Assembly: GCA_001689415.1 (NCBI GenBank)
Contig: LUJM01000109.1
Coordinates: 1 to 14,190, forward strand
Length of the DNA: 14,190 bases
Direction: 5' to 3'
From: Bacteroidales bacterium M2
GTDB taxonomy: Bacteria > Bacteroidota > Bacteroidia > Bacteroidales > Muribaculaceae
Under the pieces are notes generated by a model. The model ran no database searches, was not told where the DNA came from, and saw only the letters and a list, made by a program, of their open reading frames with translations. The position numbers were made by a program, and so were the translations under genes. Position 1 is the first letter of the stretch, and each line of letters opens with the position of its first letter. Shown here piece by piece: positions 6,938 through 14,161 of this stretch.

Positions 6938-6945
6938 TACCTTTG
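6938..6945 (+). promoter_or_regulatory. -7 element of the prmA promoter
   Basis: TACCTTTG matches TAnnTTTG exactly and lies 59 bases before the prmA ATG, giving a leader of about 50 bases. A T-run (6912-6917) sits at the expected -33 distance but has no TTTG; a TTG at 6919-6921 is a little too close. Confidence 0.55.
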
Positions 6946-7004
6946 TGCATTATTAGACTCAACTTTCTATAAAGTGGCAGTCTTGCGGATTTTATTCAAC
7001 TGTT

Positions 7005-7904
7005 ATGAGCAAAACCGAGGGCGCAAAGGCGCCGAATATTAATGATTATTACAGGGTGGCCTTCTCTGTCAGCCCTGCCAATACAGATGCATGCGATTTG
7101 CTGGCGGCTTTCCTTGCCGATGCCGGATATGAGAGTTTCGAGCAGGACGAAGATATGCCGGGCGCTACGATGACAGCCTATGTGGCTGCGCCGATTTTCG
7201 ATGCCGATGCTACAGCTGCCGCCGTGGCTGAGCTGCCGTTTGATGTTGAAGTCGCTTTCTCGCACGAGTTTGTGCCCGGGCAAGATTGGAATTCGGAGTG
7301 GGAACGCCACTATTTCAAGCCTATTGTTGTAGGTGGCAAGGTCGTGGTGCACAGCAGTTTCCATACCGATGTGCCAAGTGCCGACTATGATATTGTTATC
7401 GATCCTCGCATGGCATTCGGCACCGGGCATCATGCCACTACCACGCTTATGATGCAGTTTATACTGGGGCATGATATGTGCAATGCCAAGGTTGTCGACA
7501 TGGGCACGGGCACAGGTATTCTTGCTATACTGTCGTGTATGTGCGGTGCTGCAGAGGTACTTGCTATCGAGATTGACCCTGCCGCGGCAGAGAATGCGGT
7601 CGACAATGTGGCTCTCAACCTTGCCGACAAGGCCGGCATAGTCAGGGTGCTCGAAGGCGATGCCTCGCTGTTGCCTGCTGATTTTGGTGCCGACTATCTT
7701 CTTGCCAATATCAACCGCAACATCATCACTGCCGACATAGCACGCTACGCTGCAGCGCTGCGCCAGGGCGGCTTGATTGCCGTGAGCGGTTTCTATGTTG
7801 CCGACCGTCAGGTGGTGCGTGCCGCCGCCGAGGCTGCAGGGCTTGAGTTTGTCGAAGCCGGCGAGCTTGATGACTGGTCGTCAATGGTATTTGTAAAGCG
7901 CTGA
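7005..7904 (+). CDS. prmA: Ribosomal protein L11 methyltransferase
   Basis: A complete 299-residue PrmA, the SAM-dependent enzyme that methylates lysines and the N-terminus of ribosomal protein L11. The N-terminal substrate-recognition domain occupies about residues 1-100. Then come WNSEWERHYFKP (95-106), the family hallmark FGTGHHATT (138-146), SAM motif I VVDMGTGTGIL (163-173), the acidic end of strand two AIEIDP (187-192), and LLANINRNI (232-240), the PrmA form of the NPPY-like motif IV. It has a slightly extended N-terminus before YYRVAF compared with versions I recall; the ATG used is the first in frame after the promoter. It heads a (+) operon, with only five bases to the next gene. Confidence 0.96.
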   Translation: MSKTEGAKAPNINDYYRVAFSVSPANTDACDLLAAFLADAGYESFEQDEDMPGATMTAYVAAPIFDADATAAAVAELPFDVEVAFSHEFVPGQDWNSEWERHYFKPIVVGGKVVVHSSFHTDVPSADYDIVIDPRMAFGTGHHATTTLMMQFILGHDMCNAKVVDMGTGTGILAILSCMCGAAEVLAIEIDPAAAENAVDNVALNLADKAGIVRVLEGDASLLPADFGADYLLANINRNIITADIARYAAALRQGGLIAVSGFYVADRQVVRAAAEAAGLEFVEAGELDDWSSMVFVKR

Positions 7905-7909
7905 ACGGT

Positions 7910-8455
7910 ATGAAGAAGCTGTTTTTGATATGTATGTTCTTGCTGTCGATAGCAGCGTCGTCGTATGCCAACGACAGTATACCCGCCGTCGACAATAGCC
8001 GTAAGATAGTATTTGCCTGGGGTGCCGATGTGGGCGCTTCGATAGATATGACAGGCAGCGATATGAGCGATGTGAACTTCTGCGCCTATTTCGGTATGAA
8101 GCGCGGTTGGATCAACTTTGTAGGCATCGGTGCCGAGGCCGACATTGTGACGTCTAATTCGTGTCGCTCCTACGACCTTTTTGCGAGCCTTCATACAAAT
8201 TTTGTCAATCGCCCTACATTGTTCTTCTGGCCTGTACGCGTAGGCGTAGCCTTGAATTATCTTGAACATAATCATCAGCAGACCGGCCTCTATGCTTCTA
8301 CCGGCCTCGGTATCAACCTCGCTCGTGGCAAGAGCTATTGCTCTTATATGACCATTGGTTATACCTATCGCCAAAGGAGTAAGGTTATAGGTGAGCTAAC
8401 CCATAATTTCAAGGATCTTCACTACGCCACGGTCAAGATTGGCGTTTCGTTCTGA
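7910..8455 (+). CDS. Small exported beta-barrel-like protein
   Basis: A 181-residue protein with a clear signal peptide: MKK, a hydrophobic core to about residue 18, and likely cleavage after SSYA near residue 20. The mature part alternates polar and hydrophobic residues in short strands with turns, is rich in glycine and aromatics, and ends in phenylalanine (KIGVSF), all typical of a small outer-membrane beta-barrel. No specific family is recognised. It follows prmA by five bases, and its TGA overlaps the next ATG as TGATG, so it is probably co-translated with the ATP-grasp-like gene. Housekeeping genes on either side give no clue to its job. Confidence 0.82.
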   Translation: MKKLFLICMFLLSIAASSYANDSIPAVDNSRKIVFAWGADVGASIDMTGSDMSDVNFCAYFGMKRGWINFVGIGAEADIVTSNSCRSYDLFASLHTNFVNRPTLFFWPVRVGVALNYLEHNHQQTGLYASTGLGINLARGKSYCSYMTIGYTYRQRSKVIGELTHNFKDLHYATVKIGVSF

Positions 8456-9582
8456 TGCCGGGACTACACCTCTTTTTTCCCGAAAACGACCTTGCCCTTG
8501 CGCAGGATAACGCATCGTATACTGCCCCTCCGGCAGCGGTGAAATTGCGCAGGGCAGGGGCTACACTGCCTCTGTGGTATGGTGATGCCGGTGACTATGT
8601 GATAGCCGACGGGGTAAATGCCCGCTGGTACAACGACGTGGCAGGGCGATTTGGCTTCGCTACCAAGCTGTATTCTCGATATTCGGATGATATGATGCCT
8701 ATGCCCTGGGGCTGGTCGAAAGCTTCGCGCAAGGCTATGCAGATGAGGGGAGTGCCGACTGATGCGCTGCCTTCTGACCTTGAATTAGACCGCATAAGGG
8801 AGCTTTCTCACCGCCGTACCTCTGCTTTGATTGCCGACAGACTTGCAAAGGAGCTGCCTCTACGGCTCGCTCCGAAGGCTGTAGAAGTGCGCTCGTTCGA
8901 CGAATTGCTCGAACGGCTGACTGAGTATGACTCGGCAGTTGTCAAGTTGCCGTGGTCATCGTCGGGACGCGGTATCATTCCTCTTAGCCTTGCCGAAATA
9001 GACCGTCAAAAGCAGTCGTTGCAGGGGGCGATACGCAGGCAAGGCTCGCTGATGATAGAGCCTCGCTATGATAAAGTGTGCGATTTTGCCGCCCTATATA
9101 CTATGTCGGCAGGCAAGTGCGTGTATGAGGGCTTGTCGCTTTTCGAGACCTCGGGCTTTGGTTCGTATGCGGGCAATATTCTTGCTCCGCAGGCCGATAT
9201 TCACGATATGATATGCGAATCGCTCGGCGGTGCTGATGTTCTCGATGCAGTAATAGGTCATCTTCCTGTTGTGCTCGAGAGCTTGATAGGTAAGGACTAC
9301 GACGGCCCGCTCGGTATAGATATGATGTCGGTGCGCGGTGCTGACTACAGCCTCGTTCCTGTAGTGGAGCTAAATCTTCGTATGACCATGGGGCATGTGT
9401 GCTATCGGCTTTATCGCGACCATATATACGACGGATGCCGCGGCAAGTACACTGTGGTACCGGCGACGGCATCGGGTGTTGTGGATTGTGATACACACGA
9501 CGGGCGCATCAAATCGGGAATTGTAGATCTGGCGCAGCCCGGCAGTGACTTTTCCTTCCTCGTTGAGATAGACAGGCCTTAA
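8455..9582 (+). CDS. ATP-grasp-like protein of unknown substrate
   Basis: A 375-residue protein beginning HLFFPENDLALA after the first three residues, a start I associate with uncharacterised Bacteroidales proteins. The C-terminal two thirds look like an ATP-grasp ligase: a candidate ATP-binding lysine in VVKLPWSSSGRGI (162-174), IEP (201-203) where the hinge is expected, GPLGIDMM (284-291), and the metal/phosphate motif VVELNLRMTMG (303-313) equivalent to the ExNxR pattern. ATP-grasp enzymes form acyl-phosphate intermediates to join a carboxylate to an amine or thiol; the substrate here is unknown. Its start overlaps the upstream stop (TGATG) and its stop shares TTAA with surE on the opposite strand. 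No signal peptide is present, so it is cytoplasmic. Confidence 0.8.
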   Translation: MPGLHLFFPENDLALAQDNASYTAPPAAVKLRRAGATLPLWYGDAGDYVIADGVNARWYNDVAGRFGFATKLYSRYSDDMMPMPWGWSKASRKAMQMRGVPTDALPSDLELDRIRELSHRRTSALIADRLAKELPLRLAPKAVEVRSFDELLERLTEYDSAVVKLPWSSSGRGIIPLSLAEIDRQKQSLQGAIRRQGSLMIEPRYDKVCDFAALYTMSAGKCVYEGLSLFETSGFGSYAGNILAPQADIHDMICESLGGADVLDAVIGHLPVVLESLIGKDYDGPLGIDMMSVRGADYSLVPVVELNLRMTMGHVCYRLYRDHIYDGCRGKYTVVPATASGVVDCDTHDGRIKSGIVDLAQPGSDFSFLVEIDRP

Positions 9583-10355
9583 TCGGTGTCGAATCTGTCG
9601 GCCAATGTTTTGATAGCCTGGTGCGCAGTAATGTCGCAGCTCACCGGTACTACGCTAATATAGCGGCGCTGTAGCCAATATTCGTCGGTGTCGGTTGCAT
9701 CGGGCTCGAAATTTACGAATTTTCCAGTAAGCCAGTAGAATGGAATGCCTTGGGGGTCGAGGAAGCGCTGGTAGCTGTCGACCCATTTGCCATGCGCCGA
9801 CCTGCACACGCGTATACCTTCGGGCATCACGCGTGCCGGTATGTTGACGTTGAGGCATATGCCCTCAGGTAGGCCTTGCTCTATGACCTTGCCCGCAATG
9901 GCGGCAACAAAGGCTGTGGACAGCGAGAAATCGGCCTTCATGGAGTGGTGTGTCAAAGAGAAGCCGACCGACGGTATGCCCTCGATACATCCTTCGAGTA
10001 CTGCGCCCATTGTGCCTGAATATGTTACGTTTACACCGGAATTCGAACCGTGGTTGATGCCCGCGAATACTACATCGGGCCTGCGCGGAACGATTGCATG
10101 AAGTGCCAGCTTTACACAATCGACAGGCGTGCCGTTGACGGTGAAGATGCGTATACCTTCTTTGTCGGACAGCAGTTCTGATATTCTCAGTGGAGCGCCG
10201 ACAGTCATGGCGGCGGACTGCCCGGAATGTGGGTGTGCAGGCGCGACTATAAATACGTCGCCCATAGAGCGCACACATTCGGCAAGGTGGTGTATGCCGG
10301 GTGCGTTGATGCTGTCATCGTTGGTGATAAGTATTAGCGGGCGTGTATTTTCCAT
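9579..10355 (-). CDS. surE: 5'/3'-nucleotidase SurE
   Basis: A 258-residue SurE, a cytoplasmic divalent-metal phosphatase acting on nucleoside monophosphates (and, in some species, short polyphosphate). Numbering from the chosen start, the metal-binding pair is Asp13-Asp14 in TNDDS (11-15). It is followed by the phosphate-loop PAHPHSGQSAAMT (39-51, Ser44), NGTPVDCVKLAL (74-85), AGINHGSNSG (98-107, Asn101) and YSGTMGAVLEG (112-122). The usual NDDG is NDDS here. The frame is open back to a TTG at 10382, but the ATG at 10355 places the NDD motif at the normal distance, so I use it. It lies 105 bases downstream of dnaA on the same strand, with no strong terminator between, and its TAA overlaps the convergent ATP-grasp gene. 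Confidence 0.95.
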   Translation of the reverse strand: MENTRPLILITNDDSINAPGIHHLAECVRSMGDVFIVAPAHPHSGQSAAMTVGAPLRISELLSDKEGIRIFTVNGTPVDCVKLALHAIVPRRPDVVFAGINHGSNSGVNVTYSGTMGAVLEGCIEGIPSVGFSLTHHSMKADFSLSTAFVAAIAGKVIEQGLPEGICLNVNIPARVMPEGIRVCRSAHGKWVDSYQRFLDPQGIPFYWLTGKFVNFEPDATDTDEYWLQRRYISVVPVSCDITAHQAIKTLADRFDTD

Positions 10356-10460
10356 AATGTGTTGAATTTGTGTGTTATGCAATGAAGATAGCCTGCGGCT
10401 GAATCCACAAGCTATTTCTATAACGTAAATATGTGGTAAAATGTTGCAGCCGCCTGTAAT

Positions 10461-11849
10461 TTATCGCGAAGCTATTGCAGTTTCAATAGCGTCGATGTCG
10501 GCTGCGAGTTTCTTCTCGGTAGTAATGCGGTTTTCGATTGTCTGGCAACCGTATATTACTGTGGCATGCGAGCGGTCGAGCTTCTGGCCGATAGTGGTCA
10601 GAGGCATCTTGATAAGTTTCTTGGCAAGGTACATCACCACTTGGCGTGCATCGGATACCTCGCGACGGCGGCTCTTGGTAAAGAACAGGTCGGAACTGAT
10701 GCCGTAGTGCGACGCCACAGCATCGGCTACCATTTCGAAGTTCACCTGGTGGCGCTTGATTTTTACGGCATTCGACATCACCCTCTTGGCAAGGTCGAGC
10801 GATATGTCGCGGTTGAGGACGGTAGCGTGAGCAAGAAGCGATACAACGATGCCTTCGAGCTCGCGTACACTCTGGGTTACATTCGATGCAATGAATTCCG
10901 ACACATCTGCCGGTAAGAGAAGTCCGTCGCTGTCGGCTTTGAGCTTGAGCACGTTGCGGCGCAAAGCGATGTCGGGGCGCTCGAGCTCTACCTGCATTCC
11001 CCATTTGAACCTGCTAAGCAGGCGTGCTTCGAAACCTTCCATTTCGCTCGGAGCGCAGTCGCTCGACATGATAATCTGCCTGTCGTGCTGGTGGAGGTGG
11101 TTGAAGATGTGGAAGAAGGTATTCTGTGTACCCGGCATATTCTGCAAATCCTGAATATCATCGATTATAAGAGTGTCGATGCTCTGGTAGAAATGGAAGA
11201 AATCGTTGATATTCTTTGCAGCGGCAGCTGTATACTGGCTTTGGAAAAGTCGGGCGGTTACATATAATACTCGGGCCTGTGGATTACGCTCCTTGATACG
11301 GATACCGATTGCCTGTATCAGGTGGGTTTTACCTACGCCTGAAGGTCCGAATACAAATAGGGGGTTGAAAGTCTTTAGAGAGGGGTTGTTGGCTATTGCC
11401 TCGCCAATCGAACGCGCTATCTTGTTGCTGTCGCTCTCGCAATAGTTCTCGAAGGTGTAGCGAGGGTTGAGCTGTGGGTCGAAGTCGCTCTTGCTTACCG
11501 GGGCAAACGGGTTTGCTGCCGGTGCCTTGCTCTGTGCCATAATCGACGGCGATGGTTCGCTGCCTTTCTGGAAACTCATCGACTGGGGGTCGTCTTTCTT
11601 GAGAGGGTAGAGGAATTCGATGTGTACGCCGGTGCCGTATACCTTCTTTACTCCTGCACGTAGCAAGGGTAGGTAGCGGGCCTGGATCTGCTCAATAAAG
11701 AACACAGACGGCACCAACAGCTTGAGTTCCCCGTTGTCATAACTTACAGAAGTCATGTCGCGGAACCAAGTGTCGAATTGCTGGGGCGTTAGATTGTCTT
11801 TGATAAAGTCGCGACAAGCTTGCCAAAGGTCTTGGTGTGTCTGGTTCAT
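10461..11849 (-). CDS. dnaA: Chromosomal replication initiator DnaA
   Basis: A complete 462-residue DnaA, the AAA+ ATPase that binds DnaA boxes and opens the origin. Domain I (about 1-85) starts with the typical LWQACRDFIKDNL. A short variable linker (about 86-128) follows. The AAA+ core then shows RYTFENY (130-136), Walker A GPSGVGKT (168-175), Walker B LIIDD (227-231), sensor 1 MSSD (261-264) and the sensor 2 region RELEG (329-333). Domain IV carries the DNA-binding signature DRSHATVIYG (425-434). Length is normal. A promoter with near-consensus boxes lies upstream at 11878-11909. Its neighbours are surE and an MCE gene rather than dnaN and recF, which fits Bacteroidota, where the E. coli-type dnaA cluster is usually not kept. 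Confidence 0.98.
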   Translation of the reverse strand: MNQTHQDLWQACRDFIKDNLTPQQFDTWFRDMTSVSYDNGELKLLVPSVFFIEQIQARYLPLLRAGVKKVYGTGVHIEFLYPLKKDDPQSMSFQKGSEPSPSIMAQSKAPAANPFAPVSKSDFDPQLNPRYTFENYCESDSNKIARSIGEAIANNPSLKTFNPLFVFGPSGVGKTHLIQAIGIRIKERNPQARVLYVTARLFQSQYTAAAAKNINDFFHFYQSIDTLIIDDIQDLQNMPGTQNTFFHIFNHLHQHDRQIIMSSDCAPSEMEGFEARLLSRFKWGMQVELERPDIALRRNVLKLKADSDGLLLPADVSEFIASNVTQSVRELEGIVVSLLAHATVLNRDISLDLAKRVMSNAVKIKRHQVNFEMVADAVASHYGISSDLFFTKSRRREVSDARQVVMYLAKKLIKMPLTTIGQKLDRSHATVIYGCQTIENRITTEKKLAADIDAIETAIASR

Positions 11850-11877
11850 CAGCGTTGATTGGTTGATTTTGCGACTA

Positions 11878-11909
11878 CAAAATTCTTAATTATTTTTTGA
11901 AAAAACAAA
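11878..11909 (-). promoter_or_regulatory. dnaA: Candidate dnaA promoter
   Basis: On the minus strand a TTTG -33 box (11906-11909) and GAATTTTG (11878-11885; seven of eight to TAnnTTTG) are separated by 20 bases, within the normal 19-21 spacing. Transcription would start near 11871, leaving about 21 bases before the ATG. Confidence 0.45.
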
Positions 11910-11912
11910 CGC

Positions 11913-11938
11913 CAAAATATTTGCAAATTCAAAATATT
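11913..11938. repeat. Direct repeat CAAAATATT x2 upstream of dnaA
   Basis: Two exact 9-base copies, at 11913-11921 and 11930-11938, start 17 bases apart, just upstream of the proposed -33 box. AT-rich composition makes chance possible, but the position suits a regulatory site. Confidence 0.4.
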
Positions 11939-12110
11939 GTGCAACTGCATTGATTACAGAGAGTTAGCTAAATTGTGCTTAAGGGAGAGGTTGGTGTTTG
12001 TAAATAGTTGATTATTAGTTGTTAGTGATGTCGGTGTGTATTGCTCGGGTTGTACCGCTTGTCGCCTTGAATAGCTTGTATATGCTTTTGCAGACAAGGT
12101 TTTAGTTAAA

Positions 12111-12157
12111 ATAAAAGAGTGATGCTTATTTGAAATTATTTTAAATAAGCATCACTC
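12111..12157 (-). terminator. Intrinsic terminator after the MCE gene
   Basis: GAGTGATGCTTATTT (12117-12131) pairs perfectly over 15 bases with AAATAAGCATCACTC (12143-12157) around an 11-base loop. On the minus strand the stem is followed by TTTTATTTTAACTAA, a good T-rich tail. It closes the amidase-MCE operon 20 bases after its last stop codon. Confidence 0.88.
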
Positions 12158-12176
12158 CGTGTATTAATATCTCTGC

Positions 12177-13079
12177 TTAGAAGACTTTGATGCTGATGTA
12201 ACGTTTGGGGTTGCGTTTGATATCAACAAACAGCGAATCGAGCGAGGCTACGGTAGAATTGAGGTTGTCGTAGAGCGCGGGGTCGTTCAGTACTTTGCCA
12301 ACCGACGAGTTGGGGTTGTTGAGCTGGGCTGTGAGTACTTTCAGGTTTTCCACAGTCACCTGCAGGTCGCTTACGAGACTGTCTACAGGGGCTTCGCGTA
12401 GTCGTCCGCTCACGGCGGCGAGGTTGCCGGTGATAGTGTCGACATTTTCGGTGATGCTCTTTACATCAGTAGCCACCGGGGCAAGTTGCGATGTCACCTG
12501 GTGGAGCGACCTCAGTGTGGCATTGAGTTCGGCGGTAATAGCATCGAGTCGTTTGAGGCTTGTGGCAAGCGCCGGGTCGGCAACAAGTGTGTTGAGGCTC
12601 GTGAGCAGGGTGTCGACCTTGGGAACGATAGAGTTGACGGCAGGGAGTAGGTTTTCGCTCAAGGCTGCCATCATGCCGGCATTGAAATCGCCGGGAATGG
12701 TATCACCTATATTATAGAAACCGTTGGCAGCATTGCCAAGCTGAAGCGATATCGACGCTGTACCGAGAAGGTCGCTGCCGAGGGTGGCCTTTGTGCCATT
12801 GGGGAGCTTGAGTGATTTGTCGAGGCTCATCTCTACTGTCACATGGCCGGGGCGGTTGAAATCATAATTGATGTCGCGTACAAGGCCTACCTTGTAACCG
12901 TTGAGGGTAACAGGTGCAGATACGGCAAGGCCTTCTACATTATTATAACTTGCATAATAGTAATTGGCGGCCTTGAAGATGTTCACGCCCTTGAGGAAAT
13001 TGATTCCGAAATAGAGGATGACCAATGCTATTATTACCAGCAGGCCTATCAGTACTTCTTTACGAAAGATTTGTTTCAT
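12177..13079 (-). CDS. MlaD/MCE-family lipid-transport protein
   Basis: A 300-residue MCE protein anchored in the inner membrane by one N-terminal helix (about residues 9-29), with the rest in the periplasm. The single MCE domain spans about residues 38-117: YYASYNNVEGLAVSAPV, NGYKVGLVRDI and LGSDLLGTASISLQLG carry the hallmark features. Residues ~140-265 form a long helical, leucine/valine/threonine-rich region of coiled-coil type, as in MlaD-like proteins that form hexameric rings or tunnels moving phospholipids between membranes. The C-terminus (NSSVGKVLNDPALYDNL, then RNPKRYISIKVF) is typical of Bacteroidota members. Partner ATPase and permease (MlaF/MlaE) genes are not in this window. 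It lies 24 bases after the amidase gene and is probably co-transcribed with it. Confidence 0.93.
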   Translation of the reverse strand: MKQIFRKEVLIGLLVIIALVILYFGINFLKGVNIFKAANYYYASYNNVEGLAVSAPVTLNGYKVGLVRDINYDFNRPGHVTVEMSLDKSLKLPNGTKATLGSDLLGTASISLQLGNAANGFYNIGDTIPGDFNAGMMAALSENLLPAVNSIVPKVDTLLTSLNTLVADPALATSLKRLDAITAELNATLRSLHQVTSQLAPVATDVKSITENVDTITGNLAAVSGRLREAPVDSLVSDLQVTVENLKVLTAQLNNPNSSVGKVLNDPALYDNLNSTVASLDSLFVDIKRNPKRYISIKVF

Positions 13080-13103
13080 CTTTGTGGTATGTTAGTTTTT
13101 TTA

Positions 13104-13919
13104 TTATTTCTTCGGTTTGACATTGTGTTTGGCTCGATATGCCAGCACGGCATTCGCTATAGCCTCGGCGCATTTCTGTCGTCCTTGGTCGGATGCCAGG
13201 AAACGTTCGGCAGCGGGATTGCATATAAAGTCAAGCTCGATGAGCACCGACGGCATACGTGTGGCCCACAGGACAAGGAACCCGGCCTGGCGGACGGCCT
13301 TGTCGGCTCGTCCGGCGTGACATACAAGTTCGGACTGGACGATCGATGCAAATTCAACACTTTTCTCCATATGCCTGTTTTGTGAAAGCTCGAAAATAAT
13401 GTATGATTCCGACGAATTCGGGTCGAACCCCTGGTAAGTCTCGCTAAAATCATTTTCAAGCTCAATTACGGCATTCTCTCTCATAGCCACAGCAAGGTTG
13501 GCATCGCTTTTGTGCAAGCCCACGGTATAAACCGACGCTCCATGTACCTTTTCACGTCCACGGCTCTTGCGGTCGATCGAATTTACATGCACCGATACAA
13601 ACAAATCGGCTGCAGCATCGTTGGCTATTGCAGCTCGGCGGGTGAGGGGAATAAAGGTGTCGTCGTCGCGCGTGTATACAATCTTTATGCTGTCGCCAAG
13701 TTTTTTGTCAAGGAGCTTGCCTGCACGCAAGGCCACGTCGAGGGTTATAACCTTTTCTTTTTGGCTCTTGCCACGACAACCGATGTCGTTGCCGCCATGA
13801 CCGGCATCAAGCACCACGACGAAAGGATTGTCAGTCTTTGCCGCATGCGCACCGGGACAATTGCCGACAAAAATGAATGCGGCAATGATGCTTATTAATA
13901 TTATAGTAGTACGCAGCAT
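13104..13919 (-). CDS. Exported N-acetylmuramoyl-L-alanine amidase
   Basis: A 271-residue Amidase_3 enzyme (AmiABC type), a zinc hydrolase that cuts the amide bond between muramic acid and L-alanine in peptidoglycan. A signal peptide is visible, with likely cleavage after AHA near residue 26. Zinc ligands are His41 in LDAGHGG (37-43), Glu55 in KEK, and His111 in SVHVNS (109-114); the catalytic glutamate is Glu229 in VLIELDFICN (225-234). There is no AMIN or LysM/SPOR domain, so it is a minimal catalytic form. Cys21 is preceded by VGN, which does not make a proper lipobox. It is followed by the MCE gene after 24 bases; an amidase next to an MCE gene is, as I recall, usual in Bacteroidales. Confidence 0.95.
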   Translation of the reverse strand: MLRTTIILISIIAAFIFVGNCPGAHAAKTDNPFVVVLDAGHGGNDIGCRGKSQKEKVITLDVALRAGKLLDKKLGDSIKIVYTRDDDTFIPLTRRAAIANDAAADLFVSVHVNSIDRKSRGREKVHGASVYTVGLHKSDANLAVAMRENAVIELENDFSETYQGFDPNSSESYIIFELSQNRHMEKSVEFASIVQSELVCHAGRADKAVRQAGFLVLWATRMPSVLIELDFICNPAAERFLASDQGRQKCAEAIANAVLAYRAKHNVKPKK

Positions 13920-13943
13920 AAACTTATAAAACTATTCAATTTG

Positions 13944-13951
13944 CAAATTTA
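13944..13951 (-). promoter_or_regulatory. Candidate -7 element of the amidase-MCE operon
   Basis: The minus strand reads TAAATTTG, an exact TAnnTTTG match, 24 bases upstream of the amidase ATG. No TTTG box lies at the expected -33 distance. The region is AT-rich, so a chance match cannot be excluded. Confidence 0.4.
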
Positions 13952-14097
13952 GCACTTTTTTCTCCAATTATATTGTTCATAAGGTCGAAAAACTTCATCA
14001 TCACTTCAAAAGAGCTTGTAAAGTACCGCAAAAAACATGCGAGAAAGGCCCAAATGAGCGCTTGTGAAATTTTTTTTGAAAAAAAGTGTCGAAAAAT

Positions 14098-14128
14098 TTT
14101 GCAGAATAAAAAAAACGTTGTAACTTTG
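14098..14128 (+). promoter_or_regulatory. Consensus Bacteroidota promoter for the tRNA
   Basis: TTTG at 14098-14101, a spacer of exactly 19 bases, and TAACTTTG at 14121-14128 match the Bacteroidota sigma-ABfr consensus fully. It is the clearest promoter in the window. Transcription should begin near 14135, about 27 bases before the tRNA. Confidence 0.82.
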
Positions 14129-14161
14129 CACTCGCAAAAGGGAAATAACCCCGAGCAACAC

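Larger units (their letters stand above)
6897..6945. promoter_or_regulatory. Inverted repeat spanning both divergent promoters
   Basis: CAAAAGTACGAA (6897-6908) and TTCGTACCTTTG (6934-6945) are reverse complements with one mismatch in 12, separated by 25 AT-rich bases. Each arm contains the -7 element of the promoter reading outward, but the match extends beyond the -7 consensus by the four bases TTCG and one further C. It may be a paired operator for the adjacent Fur-family protein, or simply two similar extended -7 regions. Confidence 0.45.
11850..12116. other. AT-rich gene-free region upstream of dnaA
   Basis: Together with the terminator that follows, this is a 327-bp gap between dnaA and the MCE gene. 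It contains a candidate dnaA promoter (11878-11909), two copies of CAAAATATT (11913-11921 and 11930-11938, 17 bases apart) and a long AT-rich stretch at 11876-11940. I looked for TTATCCACA-type DnaA boxes on both strands and found none with fewer than two mismatches. From about 11960 to 12110 nothing recognisable is present. The region could serve in dnaA regulation; there is no support for calling it an origin. Confidence 0.5.

Noticed and set aside
10356..10382. TTG-initiated extension of SurE by nine residues
   Set aside because: SurE normally begins only a few residues before the NDD motif; the ATG at 10355 gives that.
10401..10410. GAATCCACA as a possible DnaA box
   Set aside because: Two mismatches to TTATCCACA, a single copy and no cluster, so no support for an origin.
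10390..10453. GCGGCTG (10395-10401) with CAGCCGC (10447-10453) as a dnaA terminator
   Set aside because: The arms are 45 bases apart, the stem is only 7 bp, and no T-run follows on the minus strand.
13857..13868. Cys21 of the amidase as a lipoprotein acylation site
   Set aside because: The preceding residues VGN do not form a lipobox, and a normal AHA cleavage site follows.
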